Assembly (NCBI GenBank): GCA_029309925.1
Contig: JARKND010000001.1
Location: 1,364,001 to 1,428,000 of the forward strand
Source: Fulvivirgaceae bacterium JP3-4
GTDB lineage: Bacteria > Bacteroidota > Bacteroidia > Cytophagales > Cyclobacteriaceae
Direction of reading: 5' to 3'
DNA: 64,000 nt
The position numbers were made by a program, and so were the translations under genes. Positions 18,871-26,590 of this stretch are shown piece after piece; within the stretch, counting starts at the first letter, position 1, and the number at the start of each line of letters is the position of its first letter. The notes under the pieces are model-generated. The model made no database searches. It saw only the letters and a program-made list of their open reading frames with translations, and had not been told where the DNA came from.

Positions 18871-19261
18871 TGCATTTCTGTAACCGCATTTCGCGGTCAG
18901 TTTCCTACACTTCAATTTCCAATTTTGACAAGTCGCTGAAACGCCAGCCTTCCTCAGCAACGGCAGCACATTCAGTCCGTATTTCTTCACCACGAACGGA
19001 GGGCAGCAGCGCGTGGATCGAACTTTCAAATCCGAACCAAAACCGCGTTCGGATTTGCTAAACCGAACCAATTCGCACGTCCGGACGCAAGATTCTGCCG
19101 TAAAACCTGCCATTCGCGAAAACAAAAATGAAACAGTCATCTGGTACTTGTTGCAACGCAGAGCCCAATTCCAAACAGTTGTCAGGCTCGGATCACGCTG
19201 GTCATCAGAGAATGTGAGTGAAAATTTAAGCTAACAGAGTTAAACCCTAAAATTTATTGTC
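18871..19261. other. Intergenic region upstream of RND efflux operon
   Basis: 391 bp between the AraC-type gene and the tolC-like gene. ORFs in it have no recognisable domain and atypical composition, so no gene is called. It contains the inverted repeat at 19028-19056 and presumably the promoter of the efflux operon. Confidence 0.6.
19028..19056. promoter_or_regulatory. Perfect inverted repeat upstream of efflux operon
   Basis: Arms AAATCCGAAC (19028-19037) and GTTCGGATTT (19047-19056) are perfect over 10 bp with a 9-nt spacer. It is 206 bp upstream of the tolC-like GTG. It may be an operator or a stem-loop terminator for the AraC-type gene, but no T-run follows. Confidence 0.45.
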
Positions 19262-20593
19262 GTGAAAAAAGTACTTACACTATTCGTTTTCCTCGTGCTC
19301 ATGTTTCTCTACATGGGCGCTGCAGCGCAGACATATTCACTTGATGAGTGCATCAACATAACGCTGCAAAACAATCAACAGCTGAAAAACAGTCAGCTTG
19401 AGATCAGCGCTGCCGATTATCGCATCAAGGAAGTTAAAAGTGCATTGATGCCAACCATCGATGTCGTAGGCCAGTTGCAATACTACAAAGACCTACCATC
19501 GCAATATGCGCCAGCTTCGGCTTTCGGTGGTCCTGACGGCCAATATAAGAAGCTTACGATGGCGATGGCACAGACGACCAATGCAAGCTTGCAGATGTCT
19601 CAGATGTTGTACAGCGAGTCCGTTCGCACCGGTATTAAAGCTGCAAAAGCGTATCGCGAAACTTCTGAGCTGCAGCAGAGTCTGGTTCGTGAAAATCTTG
19701 TGTACAACGTCACGGCTACCTACTTCAGAGTGCAGGTCCTCAACGACAACCTCAGCAGACTTGCAGACAACATTGAGAACTTCAAAAAAACGACTGCAAT
19801 TGATTCCGTATTAAAAGACAACGAGCTCGTGTCAGCGAATGTCCACAACCGGATGCTCATCGGCCTGGAGAACCTGAAGAACCAGTATGAAAATCAAAAG
19901 CTGGCACTTGATCAAAACATTACGCAGTTGAAAGTTCTGATGAACCTGGACATGAACGAAACACTTGAAGTCAGCAAGTTCGAACATGCTGATGTGTTGG
20001 AGTCGCCCGTCCAGGCGGACATCGAGGAACGTGCTGATATTCTTCTTCAGAAGTCACAGGTTCAGCTGGCGCAGCTGGATAAAAAGAGTATCGCTGCCGG
20101 ATATTTTCCCACGCTGAGCAACCGCTTCAACTATGGTTACACCGGTTACTATGATGAGTTTGCTCCGCACAAGCAGATCAATAACGACTGGATAACAAGC
20201 AGCTCGATGACGCTGACACTGAAGATACCTGTGTTCGATGGTTTCCAAAAGCAAAACCAGCTTCGTCAGAAAGAAATAGCGGTGCAGAAAAATACAAACA
20301 CGCTGTCATTGATGAAAGCCAATGCCAATAAGGAAGTGGAAGATGCAACGAGGAACTATTATGCAAACAAAAATCTGACAGTCAACAGCCTTCATAGCCT
20401 TGAGCTTGCCGAGAAGGTATTTTCAAGCGCGCAGTCGGAATACGAAAATGGAATTACGTCTGCAACTGAACTTCTCAACGCCCAGAATGATCTTTCAAAC
20501 GCCAGAAATAATTACAGTACGGCCTTGTTGAACATGAAACTTGCTGAGCTGTCATTGAAGAAAGCCAATGGAACTTTACTCGTATCGAAATAA
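19262..20593 (+). CDS. TolC-family outer membrane efflux protein
   Basis: The start codon is GTG. The 443-residue product has a signal peptide (LVLMFLYMGAAAQ) and mature start TYSLDECINITLQNNQQLKNSQLEI, typical of TolC/OEP proteins. Two repeats of long coiled helices and beta strands (SNRFNYGYTGYYD and SSSMTLTLKIPVFDGFQKQNQLRQKE) match the channel/barrel duplication. TolC trimers form the outer-membrane exit duct of tripartite efflux pumps. It is followed after 37 nt by the adaptor gene and then by the RND pump, completing the complex. No RBS of the Shine-Dalgarno type is evident, as usual in Bacteroidota. Confidence 0.92.
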   Translation: MKKVLTLFVFLVLMFLYMGAAAQTYSLDECINITLQNNQQLKNSQLEISAADYRIKEVKSALMPTIDVVGQLQYYKDLPSQYAPASAFGGPDGQYKKLTMAMAQTTNASLQMSQMLYSESVRTGIKAAKAYRETSELQQSLVRENLVYNVTATYFRVQVLNDNLSRLADNIENFKKTTAIDSVLKDNELVSANVHNRMLIGLENLKNQYENQKLALDQNITQLKVLMNLDMNETLEVSKFEHADVLESPVQADIEERADILLQKSQVQLAQLDKKSIAAGYFPTLSNRFNYGYTGYYDEFAPHKQINNDWITSSSMTLTLKIPVFDGFQKQNQLRQKEIAVQKNTNTLSLMKANANKEVEDATRNYYANKNLTVNSLHSLELAEKVFSSAQSEYENGITSATELLNAQNDLSNARNNYSTALLNMKLAELSLKKANGTLLVSK

Positions 20594-20630
20594 GCCTGCT
20601 CATTTTAATTAAATAAAAAAATCAAACATA

Positions 20631-21686
20631 ATGAAAACTAAATTTATCATAGGATCTCTTGCCGCGGTAATTATTGTGTCTGCTGCCTTCAAACTTCGCA
20701 GCAACAAGCACACCGTTGAAGAAAACGTTTTTCGCCCTGATGCAAACAAAACGGTGCCGGTGCAGACTGCTGCGGTAGAAACGAAAGCCCTGAGCAAAAC
20801 AATCAACTACACAGGCACATTCGCGCCCAATCGTGAGGTGCTGATGATTCCCCAGGTACATGGGCAGGTCACAGGCGTCTACTTCAACGAAGGCGATTTC
20901 GTTGCCAAAGGAAAATTGCTGGTCCAGATTGATGATGATTTGGTACAGGCACAACATGGCGCTGCTGTATCCAATTATGAAACAGCGAAGCGCAATCTTT
21001 CCCGCTATGAAAATGCATCGGTGAGCGGAGGAGTGAGTCAGGCCCAGCTCGACAACCTGAAACTGAACTTCAGCAATGCAGAGGCGCAACTGAAACAACT
21101 CCGTAAGCAGATCGAGCTTGCAAAGATCAGTGCTCCTTTTGCAGGAACGATCACGCTCCGCGATGTTGAGCCAGGTTCTGTCGTGGGAAACGGTGTTGTC
21201 GCACGGATTACGGACCTCACTCAGTTGAAGCTCGAAATTTCCGTTCCCGAAAAGGAAGTAAACTTTTTTCGCGAAGGTGAAACCGTGGAAATCACCACTG
21301 ACATTTATCCATCAAAGAAAATTGTCGGCAAGGTCGAGCACGTGGCTGACATTGGTGACCCTGCGCATAACTACCTCGTGAGATTGCTTGTGCGAAACAG
21401 CAATCCTTCCGTCATCTTGAAGGCAGGCATGTATGGCACAACGATGCTGAAGACAGGCTCCGATAAAAATGGATTGTTCATTCCGCGCGCAGCGTTGCTC
21501 GGATCGGCCAAGAACCCGCAGGTGTTTGTTGTCAAGAGCGGCAAGGCGTCACTCAAACAAATCCGTACCGGTTTCGCGATCGATGATTCAATCGAGGTGC
21601 TGGCCGGATTGACGGAAGGTGAAATTGTTGTGACAACAGGTCATATCAATCTTGCGGATGGCTCAAATGTGACCGTTGTAAAATAG
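20631..21686 (+). CDS. RND efflux periplasmic adaptor (HlyD/AcrA type)
   Basis: A 351-residue membrane fusion protein with an N-terminal signal anchor (FIIGSLAAVIIVSAAFKL) and no lipobox. The split biotinyl-lipoyl motif is visible: VHGQVTGVYFNEGDFVAKGKLLVQ and ISAPFAGTITLRDVEPGSVV, on either side of a short coiled hairpin (residues about 105-165). Beta-barrel and membrane-proximal domains follow (GETVEITTDIYPSKKIVGKV, ILKAGMYGTTML, EVLAGLTEGEIVVTTGHINL). It would bridge the RND pump at 21712 and the TolC protein at 19262. The gap to the pump gene is 25 nt. Confidence 0.93.
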   Translation: MKTKFIIGSLAAVIIVSAAFKLRSNKHTVEENVFRPDANKTVPVQTAAVETKALSKTINYTGTFAPNREVLMIPQVHGQVTGVYFNEGDFVAKGKLLVQIDDDLVQAQHGAAVSNYETAKRNLSRYENASVSGGVSQAQLDNLKLNFSNAEAQLKQLRKQIELAKISAPFAGTITLRDVEPGSVVGNGVVARITDLTQLKLEISVPEKEVNFFREGETVEITTDIYPSKKIVGKVEHVADIGDPAHNYLVRLLVRNSNPSVILKAGMYGTTMLKTGSDKNGLFIPRAALLGSAKNPQVFVVKSGKASLKQIRTGFAIDDSIEVLAGLTEGEIVVTTGHINLADGSNVTVVK

Positions 21687-21711
21687 TGCTCGTTTCAAAA
21701 ATGTATTCATC

Positions 21712-24700
21712 ATGAACTTAACAGAAATATCAATTAAACGTCCTTCAATCATCATCGTAATTTTTTCGATCCTGATGTTGGGTGGTGCATATTGCTACAC
21801 CACGTTGCGCTACGAGCTGCTGCCACCGATGGAAGTTCCAACGCTCGTGATCACGACTCCTTATCCTGGTGCTGCACCGTCAGAGGTCGAACAATCCGTG
21901 ACAAAAAATATTGAAGACATTGTCTCATCGCTGGATGGAGTGAAAAGTATCTTATCTCAGTCGTATGAAGGCGTCTCGGTACTCATTGTTGAATTCAGTA
22001 CCGGGACTGACACAGAATCGAAACAACAGGAAGCACAGCGCGCCATCAATAATATCCTGAGCACCTTGCCGGAAGATGTGGAGTCGCCTTCGATATCGAA
22101 GGTTTCACCAAGTGATCAGCCGATCATCGATTTGATCGTAGTGGGTGATCTTGGTGCACGCGAAGCCTATGATATCGTGGAGAATGAATTGCTTCCGCAG
22201 ATACAGCAGATCCAGGGAATAGGCGAGACGCGCTTGCTTGGCGGCCAGAAGCGCGAGATAAAAGTGAATGTTGACAAAGACAAGCTTGCTCATTTCAATT
22301 TGTCTTTGTCTCAGGTGACGGATGCGATCAATTTTGCAAACATGGATTTTCCAACAGGCAAAGTGAAGGATCGCGATGATCAGATTACGGTAAGGCTCGC
22401 GGGTAAATTCACTACCCTCGCTGAAATCAAAGACCTTGTCGTTAAAACGGAGGGTGGAAGCTCAGTTCGCGTGCGTGATGTAGCGGATGTTGTGGATGGG
22501 GCAAGGGAGCAGAGTTCCATCAGCCGCTTTAACGGGAAAGAAGGTATTGGCATAAGTATAAAAAAGCAGAGTGAGGCAAACGCGGTGAAGATCAGTGAAC
22601 AGCTGCGAAAGAAGATCGCGTCAATGGAGGACAAGTATAAAGGGCGTGGATTGCAGATCATCATTGCCGATGATACCTCGGAGTTTACACTTGAGGCTGC
22701 CAATGCCGTAACGCACGATCTGATGATTGCTGTAATACTCGTTGCCGCTGTGATGCTATTGTTTCTCCATAGTTTAAGGGATTCACTTATTGTCCTGGTG
22801 GCGATTCCTGCCTCATTGTTGTCGACTTTCATTGCGATGTACATTTTCGGTTACTCGCTTAACCTGATGACGTTGCTTGCGATGTCGCTGGTGATCGGAA
22901 TCCTTGTCGATGACTCGATCGTGGTGCTTGAAAATATTCACAGACACCTTCACATGGGCAAAGACAAAGTGCAGGCAACGCTTGATGGGAGAAAGGAAAT
23001 CGGATTCTCTGCAATGGCGATTACGCTCGTGGACGTTGTCGTGTTCATGCCGATTGCCATGATTGACACAATCATCGGTGACGTGCTGCGTCAATATTCT
23101 GTAACGATCGTGGTGTCAACACTCATGAGTTTGTTCGTGTGCTTTACGATCACACCGTGGCTGGCCTCTCGTTTCGGTCAGGTGACACACCTCAATCCGA
23201 AAAATTACTTTCACCGTTTCCTGATGGTCTTTGAATCGTATTTGAACAAGCTGACGGGTTGGTACACCAACCAACTTCGCTGGACGTTACGTCACAAGAC
23301 TATTACTGGAGTTGCGGTCATCGGTGCGTTTGTTGCCACGGGGGTAATCATGAGCATGGGAATTCTTGGTCAGGAGATGGTTGCGTCAGGTGACCGTGGC
23401 AAACTGCAGTTGAAGCTGGAATACGACAAGCGGACTTCACTGACTGAAAATAATATCAGAACGCTGGAGATTGAAAACTTCCTGAGATCACAGCCGGAAG
23501 TAAAGTCAGTTTTGTCGAATGTGGGTGGAGCGAGTTCGTCTGGTGTTATCGCCACAATCGGAAGCGAAAACAAGACCGAACTTACGGTTAGTCTTGTTCC
23601 CGCCAACGAGCGCGAAGTGAAGACTTCCGATTTTATGATCCGCGTCAGGAAACAACTCGAGTCTGCTTATCCCGGTCTTGAGGTGAATTCTTCGGTTATT
23701 GGAATTACAAAGTCGGAGGAGCCGATTCAGATCGTGCTGAATAGTGAGGTTGCCGAAGATCTTGTAAAAGCCACAAAGCAGCTTGAAAAAATGATTAAGA
23801 ACCTGCCAGGGGCCAATGATGTATCGGTAAGTGTGGAAGACGGGAACCCTGAGTTGATGGTAAGCCTCGACCGCGAAAAAATGGCGCAGCTAGGTTTGAG
23901 CGTAGGGCAGGTAGGCGCAACGTTGCAAAATGCTTACACTGGAAATACCGATGCGAAATTTCGCGCAGCTAACAACGAATACGACATCAACGTAAGGCTT
24001 GATGAATTCGATCGCGATAACCCATCAGACGTAGAGGGTATCACGTTTGTGAACAACAAAAAGGAAAAGATTGCCCTGAGCCAGTTTGCTACGTTGCAGC
24101 AAAGCAGCGGTCCGTCCATGCTCGAGCGGAAAGACCGCAGAACATCCGTGACCATTAAGAGTAACGTGCTTGGCGTTACCTCAGGCACACTTGCGCAGTC
24201 AATCAACCAGGAGCTGATAAAAAATCCACTCCCTTCAACTGTTGAGATGAAATGGACGGGTGATATCGAACGGCAGGGTGATTCGTTCGCTGCATTGGGA
24301 TTGGCATTGGCTACCGCGATCTTACTTGTGTATCTGGTAATGGTAGTGCTGTACGATAGTTTCGTCTATCCATTTGTGGTGTTGTTCTCTGTTCCGGTTG
24401 CATTGATCGGTGCCTTGATCGCGCTGAACCTTGCTATGAGCACGCTCAGCATTTTTACGATGCTTGGAATTATCATGCTCATCGGTCTTGTGTTGAAGAA
24501 CGGAATCCTGATCGTTGATTTTACCAATCAGCGAAAGCTTGAAGGCCAATCTACTTTTGACGCGCTGATCGATGCCGGGAATGCACGCTTGCGTCCGATC
24601 CTGATGACAACGATCGCGATGGTAATTGGTATGCTTCCGATCGCCATGGCAGGAGGTGCTGGTTCTGAATGGAAAAATGGTCTTGCCATTGTCATGATCG

Positions 24701-24882
24701 GTGGGTTGCTTTCATCGCTTATGCTGACCGTGTTCGTTGTACCGATGGTTTATTACATCGTTGACAGACTAAAGGAGAAAATGAGCGCACCTAAAAGGAC
24801 TGTTGAAGTTGATCAACAGCTTGTCGCTGAAACGATACCTGTTCACCAGGCTGATTACGCAACTACTCAAACAATTTTATAA
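21712..24882 (+). CDS. RND efflux pump, inner membrane permease (AcrB/HAE1 type)
   Basis: A 1056-residue pump of normal family length. N-terminal region: IKRPSIIIVIFSILMLGGAY. TM4 has the proton-relay acidic pair (GILVDDSIVVLENIHRHL) and TM10 has the conserved Lys (LVLKNGILIVDFTNQ). The porter motif SQSYEGVSVLIVEFSTGTD is present in the first large loop. These features indicate proton-driven export of drugs, metals or lipidic compounds. Homotrimer assembly with the neighbouring adaptor and TolC is expected. The tail ends with a charged cytoplasmic stretch. The substrate cannot be predicted. The cyclase gene follows only 20 nt downstream. Confidence 0.95.
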   Translation: MNLTEISIKRPSIIIVIFSILMLGGAYCYTTLRYELLPPMEVPTLVITTPYPGAAPSEVEQSVTKNIEDIVSSLDGVKSILSQSYEGVSVLIVEFSTGTDTESKQQEAQRAINNILSTLPEDVESPSISKVSPSDQPIIDLIVVGDLGAREAYDIVENELLPQIQQIQGIGETRLLGGQKREIKVNVDKDKLAHFNLSLSQVTDAINFANMDFPTGKVKDRDDQITVRLAGKFTTLAEIKDLVVKTEGGSSVRVRDVADVVDGAREQSSISRFNGKEGIGISIKKQSEANAVKISEQLRKKIASMEDKYKGRGLQIIIADDTSEFTLEAANAVTHDLMIAVILVAAVMLLFLHSLRDSLIVLVAIPASLLSTFIAMYIFGYSLNLMTLLAMSLVIGILVDDSIVVLENIHRHLHMGKDKVQATLDGRKEIGFSAMAITLVDVVVFMPIAMIDTIIGDVLRQYSVTIVVSTLMSLFVCFTITPWLASRFGQVTHLNPKNYFHRFLMVFESYLNKLTGWYTNQLRWTLRHKTITGVAVIGAFVATGVIMSMGILGQEMVASGDRGKLQLKLEYDKRTSLTENNIRTLEIENFLRSQPEVKSVLSNVGGASSSGVIATIGSENKTELTVSLVPANEREVKTSDFMIRVRKQLESAYPGLEVNSSVIGITKSEEPIQIVLNSEVAEDLVKATKQLEKMIKNLPGANDVSVSVEDGNPELMVSLDREKMAQLGLSVGQVGATLQNAYTGNTDAKFRAANNEYDINVRLDEFDRDNPSDVEGITFVNNKKEKIALSQFATLQQSSGPSMLERKDRRTSVTIKSNVLGVTSGTLAQSINQELIKNPLPSTVEMKWTGDIERQGDSFAALGLALATAILLVYLVMVVLYDSFVYPFVVLFSVPVALIGALIALNLAMSTLSIFTMLGIIMLIGLVLKNGILIVDFTNQRKLEGQSTFDALIDAGNARLRPILMTTIAMVIGMLPIAMAGGAGSEWKNGLAIVMIGGLLSSLMLTVFVVPMVYYIVDRLKEKMSAPKRTVEVDQQLVAETIPVHQADYATTQTIL

Positions 24883-24902
24883 AGTATTAAAGTAACACAA
24901 AA

Positions 24903-26060
24903 ATGTTCCGCCTCCGTATGAACCGGTTCTTCAGGATTAATTTTAAGTGGATAGCGATCAGTATAGTTACATGGACATTGTCAAAACAATTGTTCCTGTC
25001 CATTAAGTTATGGGGGCTTGATGACACTGTGTTCTACAGGGCGGATATTTCTGTTGGGTTATTATTTGTTTCAGTTTTAATGTCAGGTATCATTGACGGA
25101 TTTGCATTTGGTCTGGTTGACTGCTTGTTTGACACCTATTTCAAAACAACAAGGTTCGCTGGTCGCGTTGCAGCGAAGACGCTTGTGAACCTGGCCATCG
25201 GTCTTTCGCTAACCGCAACACTGGTGCCGATGTTTGCCAATCTTTCGGATGAGATTGCGAAAAATATTGTCGCTCATATGATGGCGCTCCCGAACCTTAT
25301 CATTCTGTCCGTCTACATGCTGGTGATAACTTTTTTGCTGCAACTTTCAAAGGCAGCGGCATTGTGGATCCAGACTAACGATCTGTTGCAGATCCTTTCA
25401 CTGCCGGGAGACGCGGTCGAGGAAGATCGCATATTTATGTTTGTCGACATGAAATCATCGACAATGCATGCCGAGCAAATGGGAGCAGCCAGGTACAGTG
25501 CCTTTATTCGGGATTGTTTCGTTGACATGACCAAAGCTGCAGACAGAACAAAAGCTGAAATTTATCAATATGTAGGTGATGAAGTGGTTTTCACATGGAA
25601 GACATCGGACGTCAATTTCAGAAGATCGATCGAGCATTATTATTTCTTTCTTCAGAATCTGGAAGCGCGGGCACGTTATTACAAAAAACATTACAACACC
25701 ATACCGCAATTTAAAGCAGGGATCCATCATGGTAAAGTGATTCGAACACAGGTTGGGTCATTGCGCAAGTCGATTGCGTTTCATGGCGATGTCGTGAATA
25801 CCGCTTCGAGGATTCAGGGAAAATGCAACGAACTCAATCGGGATCTGCTGGTGTCGACAGCAATTCTCGATGGACTGCCGGAAATGTACACTGCGGATTT
25901 CGAAGGTGCTTATCAATTGAAAGGGAAGAACCAGGAGATAAATCTGTTTAGCATTCATCCACCAGCAGGAATCATTTCAAGCGGAGCCGCAGCGACTCAA
26001 AAGATAAGGCTTCACAAGACCAGAATGCCGTTGGTAAAGCTGCGGTTGAATGCGTTCTGA
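24903..26060 (+). CDS. Membrane-bound class III adenylate/guanylate cyclase
   Basis: A 385-residue protein with four TM helices in residues about 12-160 and a C-terminal class III cyclase domain (about 175-360). Metal-binding Asp are seen in FVDMKSSTMHAEQMG and YVGDEVVFTW. The substrate/transition-state region is GDVVNTASRIQGKC (Asn and Arg present), and the GIHHGKV motif is intact. It should make cAMP (or cGMP) at the inner face of the membrane. The start lies 20 nt after the RND pump stop, which indicates the same transcript. A C-terminal basic tail (KIRLHKTRMPLVKLRLNAF) follows the domain. Nucleotide specificity residues were not resolved. Confidence 0.88.
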   Translation: MFRLRMNRFFRINFKWIAISIVTWTLSKQLFLSIKLWGLDDTVFYRADISVGLLFVSVLMSGIIDGFAFGLVDCLFDTYFKTTRFAGRVAAKTLVNLAIGLSLTATLVPMFANLSDEIAKNIVAHMMALPNLIILSVYMLVITFLLQLSKAAALWIQTNDLLQILSLPGDAVEEDRIFMFVDMKSSTMHAEQMGAARYSAFIRDCFVDMTKAADRTKAEIYQYVGDEVVFTWKTSDVNFRRSIEHYYFFLQNLEARARYYKKHYNTIPQFKAGIHHGKVIRTQVGSLRKSIAFHGDVVNTASRIQGKCNELNRDLLVSTAILDGLPEMYTADFEGAYQLKGKNQEINLFSIHPPAGIISSGAAATQKIRLHKTRMPLVKLRLNAF

Positions 26061-26187
26061 CAGATCCTGGATTTCCGACAGGGGCTGGACAATCCAGCGG
26101 GAGTTAGCGCTGCCAAAAAACACAGCATAGTTGAATATGGACCTGCGATCCAACATCAGCCCTGCGTTCTCGAATTAATTATTTTAT

Positions 26188-26242
26188 CTGCAATTGCGAA
26201 TAATATAGTTTTTCCTATATTTACTGCAATTACGAATAATAT
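26188..26242. promoter_or_regulatory. Direct repeat upstream of padR (candidate operator pair)
   Basis: Two 19-bp copies of CTGCAATTRCGAATAATAT (26188-26206 and 26224-26242) differ at one base and are spaced 36 bp start to start. They end 9 bp before the PadR ATG at 26252. A TATATTTA stretch between them resembles the -7 box TAnnTTTG. The arrangement fits repressor binding on both sides of the core promoter. Confidence 0.55.
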
Positions 26243-26251
26243 CGCTCACGT

Positions 26252-26590
26252 ATGAAAAAAACGAAGTTGGGGGAGTTTGAAGAGCTTGTGTTACTGACAG
26301 TTGCGTCTTTACAGTCGGAAGCTTATGGTGTGGAGATCAAGCGCGAACTTGAAAGCCGGCTGAAAGAAAGATTAAGTGTAGGTTCGATTCAATCCGCGCT
26401 GAAGCGGATGGAGGAAAAAGGTTTTCTCACATCTGAATTCGGTGAAGCAACACAGAAGCGTGGCGGCAAACGCAAACGCATTTACACGACAACTTCTTAC
26501 GCCCACAAAGTTTTAAATGAGATGAAAGAGATTCGTGCGGGCTTGTGGAATTCTATCCCTGCGCTCTCGCACGAGCTCAAACTGATATGA
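26252..26590 (+). CDS. PadR family transcriptional regulator
   Basis: A 112-residue winged-helix regulator, paralogue of the one at 10101. Landmarks are GEFEELVLLTVASLQSEAYGVEI at the N-terminus, the recognition region SVGSIQSALKRMEEKGFL, and the wing ATQKRGGKRKRIYTTT. The downstream permease ATG overlaps its stop (ATGA), so the pair is translationally coupled. The probable role is a repressor controlling the permease in response to a ligand. The 19-bp direct repeat in front of the gene is the likely operator. The ligand is unknown. Confidence 0.93.
   Translation: MKKTKLGEFEELVLLTVASLQSEAYGVEIKRELESRLKERLSVGSIQSALKRMEEKGFLTSEFGEATQKRGGKRKRIYTTTSYAHKVLNEMKEIRAGLWNSIPALSHELKLI

Noticed and set aside
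18766-19140. Minus-strand ORF across the end of the AraC gene
   Set aside because: It overlaps the HTH of the AraC gene in another frame and shows no domain or composition typical of a protein.
26545-26586. Longer start of the second PadR-linked permease
   Set aside because: It is inside PadR; the ATGA overlap at 26587 is the usual coupling.
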